From: JBAZJN01 sp041651295
GTDB taxonomy: Bacteria > Patescibacteriota > UBA1384 > XYA2-FULL-43-10 > CAINNR01
DNA: 64,000 bases
Direction: 5' to 3'
Assembly (NCBI GenBank): GCA_041651295.1
Contig: JBAZJN010000003.1
Location: 1 to 64,000, forward strand
Part shown: in pieces, positions 48,636 to 58,565 of the stretch
Layout of the letters: every line of letters begins with the position of its first letter
Position numbering within the stretch: the first letter of the stretch is position 1
Notes under the pieces: generated by a model
What the model was told of the DNA's origin: nothing
What the model saw: only the letters and a program-made list of their open reading frames with translations
Databases searched by the model: none
Position numbers and translations under genes: made by a program

Positions 48636-51600
48636 ATGTCTAAAGAAATAATAAAATCCAACAAAACATATATTATTCCAAGAATACAAATCTTTCAATC
48701 TTTTAGAGAAGCGACACCAGGAATAGAAAGGTCAAGTTTTCTCGTCAACAAAGGTGATGATAAGGAAAAACTGAGAGATTATTTTACTTATCCCAGAATG
48801 TTTGTTGTTGCTGAGGCAGGTTTTGGGAAAACTAGATTACTTAAAGAACTTACTGCAGAATCAAGCTTGAGGGGTAAAAAATCAATTTGTGTGGATTTAA
48901 AAAAAATGTCAATTTCAGAAACTCTTGTAGATTTTATTGACAAACAAATTATCGAACAAAAAATTAAACCATTCAGCATCGTAAATTCCGAAGAATTGCT
49001 TGTTTGTTTTGATGCTCTTGACGAGGTCAAACAAGAAGAATTTTCAGCAACAGTTGAAAAGCTTAAAACATTGGCGGCGAATTACCCTAAACTAAATATT
49101 GTAGTCGCCTGCAGGTGGTATTTTTTTCAAAAATATCAGGAGCTATTTATTGATTCTGACTTTAGATACGCTCATATTTCGCAATTTTCACTCAACGATG
49201 TCAGGCGATATTTGAAAACTAACTTAATCTCTGGGGCTGAAGTTGAAAAGCTTATTAACTCTTTAAATTTTAAAAATAGAGAGCTTATTATTCAAACTCC
49301 ACGTTATTTGGAGTTGTTGGTAGATTACATCAATAATATTAAATCTGGCAACGTAGACTCTGTGACTAGGACAGATTTGTTCGAATATTTCATTTACAAA
49401 AAGCTGGAGCTAGAAGACAAAAACTTAACAACCCAAAAAAAAGATTTAATAAAACGTGTGTTGGAAAAACTCGCACTATTGATGGAAATATATCAGACCA
49501 ATATCCTGACCAAAGATGAATTAATGACTTTCTTTGATGATTTGAAATCTGATTTGAAAGCAAGTTTTTTGCAGCAAGTTCCGATTGAAATTTTTTACGA
49601 CAAAACAGCTTTGAAAGACAATGGAAACACCATTGAATTTGAAAATACTGAGTTTCAGGAATATTTAGCATCTAAAGAAATAAGTCGACTTGGACATCCA
49701 CTCCAGACTGTTTTTGATTTGATAGTTGATCAAGAACTTAGAGAGATTTATGCGAGTTGGTCCAATGCCCTGACTTTTTTAATTGAACTCGACATTACAT
49801 TGTTGAAACCAATATTGGATTTTACCAATCGTAAAAATGACGGTTACCTGCAAGGAGAGGAATACCATCGACTCATCACAAGGGTTAATATTAACCAGTT
49901 ATCTGTGGAAGACCAGAAGTCAATATTTGAACAAGTCTTTGAATATTACCAATCAGTTCTTCACTGGATTGATTGGGACATTGCCAGCAATCTAGCGCGG
50001 TACTTTGACATTTCTCAGCATTATATGTTGGAAGCATATGTAAACAAGATTCATTTTTCCTCCGATACTGAACGCTTCGTTCAACTTGGTAATCTTGTCC
50101 TTATTGTGGGTTTTCTAATTGAACGAGATATTTTTAATCAAGCGGAGAAAACATTTTGGAAGAAAAATATTTTAAAATACGCAAAAGATAAGAACAAAAA
50201 TGGAGTATTACAACGGCATGCTCTGTTCGCACTTGAAAAATTAATGGATGATAGCATAATTGATAAAATTGATTATGTATGGAAACACGACGAGGAACTT
50301 GTCCGTAGTCGATTTTTGGAATTGTGCAGTGTGGTAAATCCCAATCACGTGACGTCCGTAAAATATTTTGTAGAAGGAGTGAAACAGCAAGTCATCTCTG
50401 CAAGATATGGATTATTTTTGGTTTCCGAGCCAGCAGCAATTAAAAAACTATTGCAATATTTCATTAATGATGAAGTTTTTTTATACCAATTTATTGATCA
50501 TGAAAGTATTTATGAAAAAAGAGATAGACAAATTATTGAACATATAGTTATAGTCTGGGATGCTGACATTAAAAATCAGTTGGAACAAATAATCTGTAAT
50601 GTATTCGCATCACAGTTTTGCTATCATGCTGAAAAATCTGACTTTATTAAAAGTTTGGCTTTAGTACTTAAGGAGAAGAATAAAGACTATATATTTGAGT
50701 TATTAAAACAAATTAAAACCTCAAATGAACTCAAAAATAATCTTTTTAGCTTTTTGTATCTATTTGCAAGCATTCTGCAGAAGAACCAGATTAAAAGTTT
50801 TTTAGAAATGATTACGGAATTTGACAATGGGACTAGGTTTGCTTTGTGGACACTTCAACAGATCAAGTTTTCAAAACGTAGCGACGCCAAAGATATTTAT
50901 GAGGAAGGCAGGAAATATCTAGCCGAAGAATATAAAATATCTGAAAAACATTGGAAAAAAGAGGCAAAGAGACCACCTGAAGAAATTATTTTACATCAAG
51001 AATTTCAATACAAACTTGAGCCAATTCCTGGCCAATATATGACTGATGTTTTTGAGTTCTACATTCGCAATGAGAATAAAATTGAAAAATTTATCACTGA
51101 TGCAGAGAAAAAGAAACTAATTGACCTCGTTATCAATATTATCTTCGAAAAATTTGATCCATCAGGTCAGGACATTAAAATCACCAAACAGGAAGACGGG
51201 CACAAAAGATTCACGGTTCAGTCATGGATACCAATATTTGGAGATTGCTTATTGGTCGCGCAAAGACTTAAACTAGATGTTTCAAAATATAGAGGCAAAA
51301 TTATCAGTTATTTACCATTTGCTTATCATGATCACAGAAAGGCCATTTTTGAGATGGTAAAGCATATCAAGCCAGAAGAAATAAAAACTCTTCTGAATAT
51401 TTATAATAATAAGAGTTCAGATCTTTGGGGAAATTTACCAGACGGGTTGATAGAAGCGACAATAAAATATCAAATATCAGAAGCTGTTCCCATACTCAAA
51501 GAATTTATTAACCAAAATGATTTTTTTATTCATGATAGAATCGCCGCACTTGAGGCGAGCGAAACGTTAAATCCCGATCAACATTTTTTAGAATCTATAT

Positions 51601-52622
51601 TTGAAGAATATTCAAAAACTCAACCAAGTATTGCCGATAAGGCAAACGAACTTTTAATTGAAAAATACCGAAATACTACAGCCATCAATCGAAGATTCGC
51701 ACAAATAAAAGATAGGGCATTTAAATTTAAAAAGCCTGTTGGAGTGCATTCTGTAAGTGATCAAGAAAGCGAATTGCACGATAAAAAATTCGCTATTCCA
51801 TTAATTAATCTTAAGGATCTGAAGTTCCAAAATAATTTTCTAAACTTGTTGGGTTTTTCATTTGCATTACTAAAGAAGGACGAGTCTTACTATCCATATG
51901 TCCACTATCTGTGGCAAATAGTATCTTCTTATTTTGAGAACCTCAAAGAAGGTAAATCATATGATCCTTTGAAAACATTGGGTGAATATTCTCAAAAGCA
52001 TTCCACAGAGGGTACGAATTGGTTTACCAGTGAGGTAAATAAACTCAGGTTATCGTACATGAATTTTTTAGGTAAACCTAATAATATCGCGGAGTGTATT
52101 TTGAAATACAACAATTTGAAAACAATGCAATACCTTGATATCAATACCCCGAGAGATCTATTTGAGAAACTCAAGAATATTATCTCTCACGAAGTCAGAG
52201 ACTGGGTGACAGGTGAAGGTGTCAAGTTGATGAACTCTATCGAAACCGACGCGCAGAAGCATATTAAAACTCAGTTAGAGATCAGTTTTTTAAGGAAGGG
52301 GTTTAGGCCAAACGAGATTGCAATTATTAGAGAGCCTCAAATGCTAAATGACAAACGCACAGACTTTCTTTTATCTTACGGCTTTATAGGTCCCATAGTG
52401 CTTGAAATTAAAATGAGTGATAGCTCAGATTTAACAGGCAGGCTAAAAAATAAGAAGTCATACAAGAACCTCCAGCATTATTTAATCAATTACAATGCGT
52501 ATTTTGGAATATTTTTAGTAATTGATAGCAAACAAGTGAACAGCTGGCCTACTCAGTTTGAAAAAGTAAAAGAAGCTTATCAGGAAATTGAAAATGTAGA
52601 AGTTATCGAAATTTCAAAATAA
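48636..52622 (+). CDS. NACHT/STAND-type ATPase with C-terminal nuclease-like domain
   Basis: 1328 aa. Residues about 50-180 hold the ATPase: FVVAEAGFGKTRLLKEL (Walker A), LLVCFDALDEV (Walker B, NACHT-like DxxDE) and NIVVACRW. Residues about 250-1170 are long helical repeats suited to sensing. The end (REPQMLNDKRTDFLLSYG, PIVLEIKMSDSSDL) has the E-D-ExK spacing of a PD-(D/E)XK nuclease. STAND defence proteins normally carry the effector at the N-terminus, so this order is unusual. The HEPN-like genes begin 14 nt later. Confidence 0.75.
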   Translation: MSKEIIKSNKTYIIPRIQIFQSFREATPGIERSSFLVNKGDDKEKLRDYFTYPRMFVVAEAGFGKTRLLKELTAESSLRGKKSICVDLKKMSISETLVDFIDKQIIEQKIKPFSIVNSEELLVCFDALDEVKQEEFSATVEKLKTLAANYPKLNIVVACRWYFFQKYQELFIDSDFRYAHISQFSLNDVRRYLKTNLISGAEVEKLINSLNFKNRELIIQTPRYLELLVDYINNIKSGNVDSVTRTDLFEYFIYKKLELEDKNLTTQKKDLIKRVLEKLALLMEIYQTNILTKDELMTFFDDLKSDLKASFLQQVPIEIFYDKTALKDNGNTIEFENTEFQEYLASKEISRLGHPLQTVFDLIVDQELREIYASWSNALTFLIELDITLLKPILDFTNRKNDGYLQGEEYHRLITRVNINQLSVEDQKSIFEQVFEYYQSVLHWIDWDIASNLARYFDISQHYMLEAYVNKIHFSSDTERFVQLGNLVLIVGFLIERDIFNQAEKTFWKKNILKYAKDKNKNGVLQRHALFALEKLMDDSIIDKIDYVWKHDEELVRSRFLELCSVVNPNHVTSVKYFVEGVKQQVISARYGLFLVSEPAAIKKLLQYFINDEVFLYQFIDHESIYEKRDRQIIEHIVIVWDADIKNQLEQIICNVFASQFCYHAEKSDFIKSLALVLKEKNKDYIFELLKQIKTSNELKNNLFSFLYLFASILQKNQIKSFLEMITEFDNGTRFALWTLQQIKFSKRSDAKDIYEEGRKYLAEEYKISEKHWKKEAKRPPEEIILHQEFQYKLEPIPGQYMTDVFEFYIRNENKIEKFITDAEKKKLIDLVINIIFEKFDPSGQDIKITKQEDGHKRFTVQSWIPIFGDCLLVAQRLKLDVSKYRGKIISYLPFAYHDHRKAIFEMVKHIKPEEIKTLLNIYNNKSSDLWGNLPDGLIEATIKYQISEAVPILKEFINQNDFFIHDRIAALEASETLNPDQHFLESIFEEYSKTQPSIADKANELLIEKYRNTTAINRRFAQIKDRAFKFKKPVGVHSVSDQESELHDKKFAIPLINLKDLKFQNNFLNLLGFSFALLKKDESYYPYVHYLWQIVSSYFENLKEGKSYDPLKTLGEYSQKHSTEGTNWFTSEVNKLRLSYMNFLGKPNNIAECILKYNNLKTMQYLDINTPRDLFEKLKNIISHEVRDWVTGEGVKLMNSIETDAQKHIKTQLEISFLRKGFRPNEIAIIREPQMLNDKRTDFLLSYGFIGPIVLEIKMSDSSDLTGRLKNKKSYKNLQHYLINYNAYFGIFLVIDSKQVNSWPTQFEKVKEAYQEIENVEVIEISK

Positions 52623-52636
52623 AAAGAACTAAAACT

Positions 52637-53227
52637 ATGAATGTTGATCAGGAGAAATTGAAATTTGAGGGGAAAATTACAGATCTATTAAATCTATCTG
52701 AGCTGTATTTGAATTTTGCTTTAAATTACAGAAAATTATTTGATGAATTTTATGTGGGTGCAAATCCCGCGTATCAACAATTAATTTTAAACCATCCAAT
52801 TACCAGTAATATTATTTTAAACGCAAATTCATACTTATTTTTATCAATTAACTCCTATCACTCGCTTCTCAACAAAAAATCCATTACTGAAATATCGTTT
52901 TCTAAATATTTCAATAAATTTGGTAAGTTACGGGGAGAAATAGTTGAGACAAGAGCTGAATATCAAAATTCCTTGCTTGACCAAGTCAGAGATAAAATTA
53001 TCGCTCATAAAGATATTAAAAATATTGGAGACCCTGGAGTTTTAGCTGTAATTCTCATAGACAAGAAGTTTTTTGATAGTGCCAACCAAATAAATAACAA
53101 ACTCAATAAAATTGTTCAAAATAATTTTACCGATCCTCACGTGAATAATCCACTCTTGGATCTTTGTGAAGAAGGTTTAAAATCTACTCTGAGCCATTAC
53201 CGAGAAATATTAAGCCGGATTAAATGA
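52637..53227 (+). CDS. HEPN-like helical protein
   Basis: 196 aa, mostly helical. VRDKIIAHKDI has the R-x5-H spacing of HEPN RNase motifs. The start is 14 nt after the NACHT-type gene and the stop overlaps the next ATG by 4 nt. HEPN proteins often act as toxins or RNA-cutting effectors in defence systems; activity here is inferred. Confidence 0.5.
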   Translation: MNVDQEKLKFEGKITDLLNLSELYLNFALNYRKLFDEFYVGANPAYQQLILNHPITSNIILNANSYLFLSINSYHSLLNKKSITEISFSKYFNKFGKLRGEIVETRAEYQNSLLDQVRDKIIAHKDIKNIGDPGVLAVILIDKKFFDSANQINNKLNKIVQNNFTDPHVNNPLLDLCEEGLKSTLSHYREILSRIK

Positions 53228-54018
53228 AGTTGAATTATTTATTCAATACCAATGCTGTTCTCATAAACGATGAGAAACCCGAAGAAATATTTAATTCCCA
53301 TATTTTTCGTTTTTTGGATGAAAATATTATCTGGAAGATTAAGAATCAGGGAAGCGATATCGTGCTGGAAGTTGTGTTGCGTAATTTGAATTATGCTAAA
53401 AAGATTGAAAAACTTCTTAAGTTTGCGTCGGTGGTTGTTTATCGCAACAGCCATGTTAATGGTTTTCGATATGTAACCTCGTCAAACGCTGAAATCGGGC
53501 AAATAAAATCAGAAGCTGGAATCGAAACTAGATTTCTACTCAGCGGGAATGAGGATTCCTTCAGCCCAAAGATGTGGTCAATGTTATCGTTTTATCTTGA
53601 GGCCAGAAATTCTACAAGTAATTATTATAAATTTATCTGTCTGTATAAAATAATTGAGATACAAAATTTAAAATCAGAGAATAGAAATGGCAAAAAAATA
53701 TTAGTTGAAAATAATACCGCAACTCAGTCATATATCGAAACAGAAATAAAGAAAATTATCACTCGACATGAATTAAACAAATTACAAAGTGCGGTTAAGA
53801 CAAGCTCAATTAAACCGAAAACCATCGGTAAATATTTTGAACATATTTTTAGAGATGCTTTTGCACACACAGGATTTCTAACAAAAAATAACTACATTAA
53901 TGGATTCCCAACATTAAATCCGACCAATTTTAATGATGCCAGGAGATACCAAGAGGCTGTGGTTTGGTTTGACCAAATAGCCAAGACTGCTCTGCGAGCT
54001 AATGAACCAAGTCCATGA
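53224..54018 (+). CDS. Second HEPN-like protein
   Basis: 264 aa. An N-terminal domain of unknown type is followed by a helical C-terminal half with FRDAFAHTG, an R-x4-H HEPN-like motif. Translationally coupled on both sides by ATGA overlaps (53224-53227 and 54015-54018). It may partner with the previous protein or the ATPase. Confidence 0.5.
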   Translation: MKLNYLFNTNAVLINDEKPEEIFNSHIFRFLDENIIWKIKNQGSDIVLEVVLRNLNYAKKIEKLLKFASVVVYRNSHVNGFRYVTSSNAEIGQIKSEAGIETRFLLSGNEDSFSPKMWSMLSFYLEARNSTSNYYKFICLYKIIEIQNLKSENRNGKKILVENNTATQSYIETEIKKIITRHELNKLQSAVKTSSIKPKTIGKYFEHIFRDAFAHTGFLTKNNYINGFPTLNPTNFNDARRYQEAVVWFDQIAKTALRANEPSP

Positions 54019-54287
54019 AAATTAAAAACGAAATTATTGAAAAGCGAAAAGAAATTAAAGAAGAATTTGAGGAATTGTTGGCCGAGCATTCCAGTCCTTT
54101 TACTTTTGACCATATTCTGGACATTATCAAATACGAAGACGATACTGATGATATGATGAAAATAGTCAGAATCTTTGATCGTGGCAATCCAATGGAATTG
54201 GATAATGTTTTAGAACTAGCGACTGATGCTTGGAACTATTTCCCTCACAAAATACTCAAAGATAAATCTCCGGCGGAGATGGTATAA
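54015..54287 (+). CDS. Small acidic protein with SPAEM C-terminus
   Basis: 90 aa. A coiled-coil-like start (EIIEKRKEIKEEFEELLAEH), then DNVLELATDAWNYFPHKIL and KSPAEMV. A W-N-x-F-P-H-K...SPAEM end is one I recall from SEC-C-associated proteins; the zinc motif is missing here. Coupled to the HEPN-like gene. Confidence 0.6.
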   Translation: MKIKNEIIEKRKEIKEEFEELLAEHSSPFTFDHILDIIKYEDDTDDMMKIVRIFDRGNPMELDNVLELATDAWNYFPHKILKDKSPAEMV

Positions 54288-54300
54288 TAGCCGCATCCTT

Positions 54301-54471
54301 ATGAAATATAAAGTTTGTGATAAATGTGGTGAGGTTGTGGCGAGGACGGGAATAATTTCCTCGTCTCGAGTTTCGGATGATAAAAGTTGCTATGCCAGAT
54401 GCAATAATAAAAACTGTCAGCAATATTATTCAAAAATCAAATTTGAAAAACTGAAAGAAGAGGAGTTTTAA
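54301..54471 (+). CDS. Zinc-ribbon mini-protein
   Basis: 56 aa from ATG at 54301. CDKCGEVV and CYARCNNKNC give two cysteine knuckles; it ends in a basic-acidic helix (KFEKLKEEEF). Its stop (TAA 54469-54471) overlaps the next ATG by a base. Confidence 0.6.
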   Translation: MKYKVCDKCGEVVARTGIISSSRVSDDKSCYARCNNKNCQQYYSKIKFEKLKEEEF

Positions 54472-55217
54472 TGGATGGGGTAGTCAGTAACAATAAATGC
54501 AGGGTCTTTATCCAAGATATTGAGAATACTGCTTGGCAGATTTTTTCAATGACGCAACTCAAGAAAGATGGAAGTATTTATTTAGGATCTCCTGAATTTA
54601 CAAAATTTGAGTGGCTAACTTTTGAGGTCAAAGATGGGAAGTTAGACACATTCAAAGTTGAGCAATCACGCAACGGACACTTAAGTTTTCATGGGTCAGG
54701 ACAAGTTCATGTTCGATCTGGAGATGATGAATATAAGCTCGCCATCGACGGTCAGCACATACTCAAATTAGAAAAAAACGATATCAGTCTCAGGCATCTG
54801 TTCACGCTATTTCCGAAAAAACCAGAGCATATTCCAACATCTGCTGCACTTAATCGAAAAAGTGATCAATTGATAAACTCAAAAAAACCTCTAAAACCAT
54901 TTGCGGTAATTGCTTTTGCACTGCCAAGAGTCGGATATAATTTGAGCTTTCAAATGTCGTTTGATATTGATGACCTCGAGCCAGAGGATATTCCAGGTAT
55001 TATGGGCACGCATATATTTCCTCTAATTCATCATGATATTTTTCTAATTTTTTATAGAACTAAAAACATGAATGAATGGCCTAAAAGAAATATGCTGCAA
55101 TACCTTGATGGAATTGCTGTGCCAGTCTTTATTGGTCAACATGAGAGAAAGATCAGGGTTGAATTTAGAATGCCCAAATATGCCATATTGGACGGGGAAC
55201 TGAGAATAGAACTGTAA
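54471..55217 (+). CDS. Unknown 248-aa protein
   Basis: Beta-rich soluble sequence with no recognised motif (GSGQVHVRSGDDEYKLAIDG in the middle). Overlaps the zinc-ribbon gene, so it is in the same operon as the HEPN-like genes. Function unknown. Confidence 0.7.
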   Translation: MDGVVSNNKCRVFIQDIENTAWQIFSMTQLKKDGSIYLGSPEFTKFEWLTFEVKDGKLDTFKVEQSRNGHLSFHGSGQVHVRSGDDEYKLAIDGQHILKLEKNDISLRHLFTLFPKKPEHIPTSAALNRKSDQLINSKKPLKPFAVIAFALPRVGYNLSFQMSFDIDDLEPEDIPGIMGTHIFPLIHHDIFLIFYRTKNMNEWPKRNMLQYLDGIAVPVFIGQHERKIRVEFRMPKYAILDGELRIEL

Positions 55218-55256
55218 TTTGTTGGGTCACAATTTTAGCTATGGTATTATTAGTTT

Positions 55257-55904
55257 ATGAAACTATTTCATTACGCACATCCAGACCGATATCAAGGTAT
55301 TGTCATAGGAAAAGAAGGTTTAAAACCTGAGACAAAACTTGGTATCACCCCCAACCTTCAAAAAAAGAAGTTTGTTTTTGCTTTAACTGACCCACAGCCT
55401 GAAAAATGGTTGCAAAATACTGAATTTTCAAAAGCTGTTTGGCATCGACTAATTATGAATGCAGGTACTTTGCTTCTGGATTTTGATTTCGACGAACAGA
55501 ATCAAGAGGCTTATGTTGCTGATTGGGGACACCGTGAAGGATATCTTTTGGGCAAGAGGGATAAAAACGCTCCGGAACGATTTACTCATGATTCCAGAGA
55601 AGAAGCAGAAGAGGCTTACGCGTCAACAATGGTGGAGCTAAAAAGATATTTAGACGATCCCGGACTTGCACAATCATATTCATTGCCAGAAATTTTAATA
55701 CCCGGGAAAATTCCCGCAGACCTAATCCATGTGTCAGAAACTCAACCAGAAATTGAACGACTCATCGAATTTGCACGAGAAAATCCAAACAGCCTAGAGA
55801 TCCACAGGAGCAATCTCGCTAATATTCCGGAATTGCATAATCAACTGATGGAAATTGATAGCCATCTGGCTGAACTTGAAGGTGGAGTTTCTAGGAGAGG
55901 ATAA
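55257..55904 (+). CDS. Unknown protein, possibly ADP-ribosyltransferase-like
   Basis: 215 aa. MKLFHYAHPDRYQGIV followed by KEGLKPETKLG resembles the opening of small ART-fold proteins (H-x-T/A...I-x-x-E-G-L-x-P), but catalytic residues are not clear. The C-terminus is an acidic coiled coil (LMEIDSHLAELEGG). It converges with the terminase gene. Low certainty for any function. Confidence 0.6.
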   Translation: MKLFHYAHPDRYQGIVIGKEGLKPETKLGITPNLQKKKFVFALTDPQPEKWLQNTEFSKAVWHRLIMNAGTLLLDFDFDEQNQEAYVADWGHREGYLLGKRDKNAPERFTHDSREEAEEAYASTMVELKRYLDDPGLAQSYSLPEILIPGKIPADLIHVSETQPEIERLIEFARENPNSLEIHRSNLANIPELHNQLMEIDSHLAELEGGVSRRG

Positions 55905-55920
55905 CAAAATCTCTCCCTAT

Positions 55921-57384
55921 TCAGATAATTCTCGAATACATCCCCCTACAGTTAATCATTTCGACAGTTTCTTGCTTGGACTCATTTTCGGCTATTCCTT
56001 GAATTAGAGTTGAATACGCATCAGCAACGTCCTCATGTTTTAACATGCCAAATTTAAGCATTTGGTTTTGCAATATCTCTGTACCCGGATTGCAAAATAA
56101 GATTTTACCTAATTGCATCCTATTGGTTGTCATCCCTAATCTGGTTTTTTTATCAAGGCCATGGATCTTAACGCCAACTGCCCGAAAGTTTTTTGATTGC
56201 AACTCCCGAGTTAACCAACCTTGAAGCGCGACTTCCTCAACATAAATTGTAGTTGAATATTGGCCACCAAATCCTTTGATTATCAAATCTAGAGTAGCGA
56301 CAACTTCTGACATTCCCATCTGTTTGTTTATGATATTCGGTAAAATGTAGTATTTTTTGTTCTTTCCAGAACCTAAAATCATGCAGGAAACAATTCCAGT
56401 TGGATCATTTTTATCGCCATCTCCGAGTGATGGATCAACACCAATCGCATAAGAAACAGTCTCGTTCTGGGTTGGTTGTGGCACTCCTGAAAATTGATGA
56501 ATCCATTCAGGTCTGACAACAGGTTCCTTATCATCAATTGGTTTTAATAAGTACTCTCTTTGAAAAGCAAATTCATTACCGATCCGCAATCGTAATTTTT
56601 CAATTGCCTCCATATTCGAATATTTTCCAGGCCAAGCAATGTTGTCGTCATCATCCAACAGTGGAAATTCACGGTAAACACCGCTTCGCTTGCCGCTGGT
56701 TATCTCGGTTTTGAGTCGCAGAAGTAAACTATCCTCATGTAACGGACTTCCAACAATGATACATTTTGTGTTGGAATCACCGAGAGGCAAGATTTCAGTC
56801 ACAAACCATCGATATGTCTTATCTCTCCCCTCCTGGGTTTCAACCGACTCATTATTTTCAACATCATCAAGCACAATCAAATCTGGCCGATGTTCACCGT
56901 GAGTAAACCCACGAATTTTTTGCCCGACCGAGGCAACCATGATTCTTGCTCGGTATTTGGGGATATAAAGGGAGGTAGCGTTCCATTCATCTTCCTCAAA
57001 TGGGCCCAGATCATCTTTCATTAATGGACTGCCAAGAATCATTTTCAGATTTTTAAAATGCTGTCTAACCTGCTCCTGGGTCTGAGAAAAAATGACAACA
57101 TATTTTTTCTGCATTTTCCCGACAATGCTCCAAATAGAATTACTTAGAGTAAAAATAGTACTTTTAGCCGACCCGCGAAAAGCGGTGATCACCGCCAAAT
57201 CTGTATTTTCATCTTCGGTGAGTCTAAAAAATTCATGATGAAACGGCGCAATTTTATATTTTGCAAAATGACTCAAATAAATTGTAAAGAAGGCCAAATG
57301 GTTCCGTCTCGCAAGTTCAGATCTTGTCTCCTGATTTTTGATGGCAGAATTAAAGGCACTCTCATTTGATTTTCTTTTTAGCAT
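55921..57384 (-). CDS. Phage terminase large subunit
   Basis: 487 aa from ATG at 57384, chosen for GAGGT upstream. ATPase with TAFRGSAKSTIFTLSN (Walker A, Ala for the usual Gly), DLIVLDDVENNES (Walker B), CIIVGSPLHEDS, and a C-terminal nuclease domain (AIGVDPSLGDGDKNDPTGI, IYVEEVALQGWL). It packages DNA into capsids. No portal or capsid gene follows, so the phage remnant is partial or depends on a helper. Confidence 0.9.
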   Translation of the reverse strand: MLKRKSNESAFNSAIKNQETRSELARRNHLAFFTIYLSHFAKYKIAPFHHEFFRLTEDENTDLAVITAFRGSAKSTIFTLSNSIWSIVGKMQKKYVVIFSQTQEQVRQHFKNLKMILGSPLMKDDLGPFEEDEWNATSLYIPKYRARIMVASVGQKIRGFTHGEHRPDLIVLDDVENNESVETQEGRDKTYRWFVTEILPLGDSNTKCIIVGSPLHEDSLLLRLKTEITSGKRSGVYREFPLLDDDDNIAWPGKYSNMEAIEKLRLRIGNEFAFQREYLLKPIDDKEPVVRPEWIHQFSGVPQPTQNETVSYAIGVDPSLGDGDKNDPTGIVSCMILGSGKNKKYYILPNIINKQMGMSEVVATLDLIIKGFGGQYSTTIYVEEVALQGWLTRELQSKNFRAVGVKIHGLDKKTRLGMTTNRMQLGKILFCNPGTEILQNQMLKFGMLKHEDVADAYSTLIQGIAENESKQETVEMINCRGMYSRII

Positions 57385-57796
57385 TTTGACCTCTTTTCTC
57401 ACCTGAGTCACTATTCGGCATTAAAAGCTTTTCTGCTTTATTAATGTCCGCCTCTTGCTCTGGTGAGAGTTTACCGTCAGAAATCTTTGTCGTAACCTCA
57501 AGTTTATTCTTGTAGATGTTGTGGCGATGGTTCAGCCAGTACATAACCGCCGTAAGATTATTATCCTTCATAGCGCTAATCAGCTGACTTTCCGCAATGT
57601 CATTAATCAGTGCGCAGCCTTCTTCCATCGCTTTATTACATTCTTCGGAGAATTTAACATCTTGCCGTTTCCAGCGATAATATGTGGTTCGCCCGATCTC
57701 CAATCGTTCACATACGATTTGGACAATTGGCGTTTTTTTCAACTGTTCAGTAAACATTTCTTTTTGCTTTTTCTGCTTTGTATCATCTTTTTTCAT
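57362..57796 (-). CDS. Terminase small subunit/HTH protein
   Basis: 144 aa from ATG at 57796 (GGAGG upstream). An HTH (PIVQIVCERLEIGRTTYYRW) is followed by AESQLISAMKDNN and a basic tail. This is the architecture of a terminase small subunit, which recognises the DNA packaging site. It overlaps the large subunit by 23 nt. Confidence 0.8.
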   Translation of the reverse strand: MKKDDTKQKKQKEMFTEQLKKTPIVQIVCERLEIGRTTYYRWKRQDVKFSEECNKAMEEGCALINDIAESQLISAMKDNNLTAVMYWLNHRHNIYKNKLEVTTKISDGKLSPEQEADINKAEKLLMPNSDSGEKRGQNAKKKIK

Positions 57797-58565
57797 CCGA
57801 CCCTCCATCAATTATTTTTACTGCCTTGAGACCGGTCGCTTGTGTAACTCGGTCAAGGATAACCTGACAATATTCGGGATCCAATTCCGATCCGTAGCAA
57901 ATTCTTTTAACTTGTTCTGCTGCCAAAATTGTCGTCCCGGATCCAAGAAACCCATCAAAAACTATATCGCCGACACTTGAACTGTTAAGAATCAGATTCC
58001 GTAAAAGTGGAATTGGTTTCATGGTAGGGTGTAGTTTTGATTTACTCGGTCGCGGATAGAATAACACTGATTTGTCTTGAGATTTTTTAAATTCATGAAC
58101 CCCAAACCATCCATATAGAATCAATTCATGCTGAGGTAGATAATTCAGTCTGCCGATTACCGCATGACTTTTAACCCAAATCAAAAGTTGTGAATATTTA
58201 AAACCTGCTTGTAAAAATCCCTCCCGAAGAGCGTAAATCATTTTGTCACAGTTGAAGAGATATGCGGAATTTTTGCGTTCGAGATGTGACTTAATAACAT
58301 TGAGCCACTCTTTCGTAAATTTGGCGTACTCTTCATCAGTTTGCTCTTGATCATTTAAAATATCCTTGTGTTTTGTCGTAATATTTCCAAAATTTCTCTT
58401 ACTTTGTGTTACGGATGCTCCATATGGGACATCACAGAGTAAAACTTTTATCTTGTTATTTTCAACCAACTTATCGATCATTTCTTGATCTCGAGCATCA
58501 CAGCAGGCGACCCGATGCGGTCCAATCTGAAAAATGTCTCCATATTTGATTTCAGTTTTTTCCAT
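57783..58565 (-). CDS. Phage DNA methyltransferase, N6/N4-type
   Basis: 260 aa. Catalytic motif IV reads DVPYG (family DPPY), and motif I FDGFLGSGTTILAAEQ comes after it, so the order is beta-class. CHPTMKP-like KLHPTMKPIPL lies between. It likely methylates adenine. It overlaps the ParB-methylase by 14 nt and the small terminase by 14 nt. Confidence 0.88.
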   Translation of the reverse strand: MEKTEIKYGDIFQIGPHRVACCDARDQEMIDKLVENNKIKVLLCDVPYGASVTQSKRNFGNITTKHKDILNDQEQTDEEYAKFTKEWLNVIKSHLERKNSAYLFNCDKMIYALREGFLQAGFKYSQLLIWVKSHAVIGRLNYLPQHELILYGWFGVHEFKKSQDKSVLFYPRPSKSKLHPTMKPIPLLRNLILNSSSVGDIVFDGFLGSGTTILAAEQVKRICYGSELDPEYCQVILDRVTQATGLKAVKIIDGGSDEKR

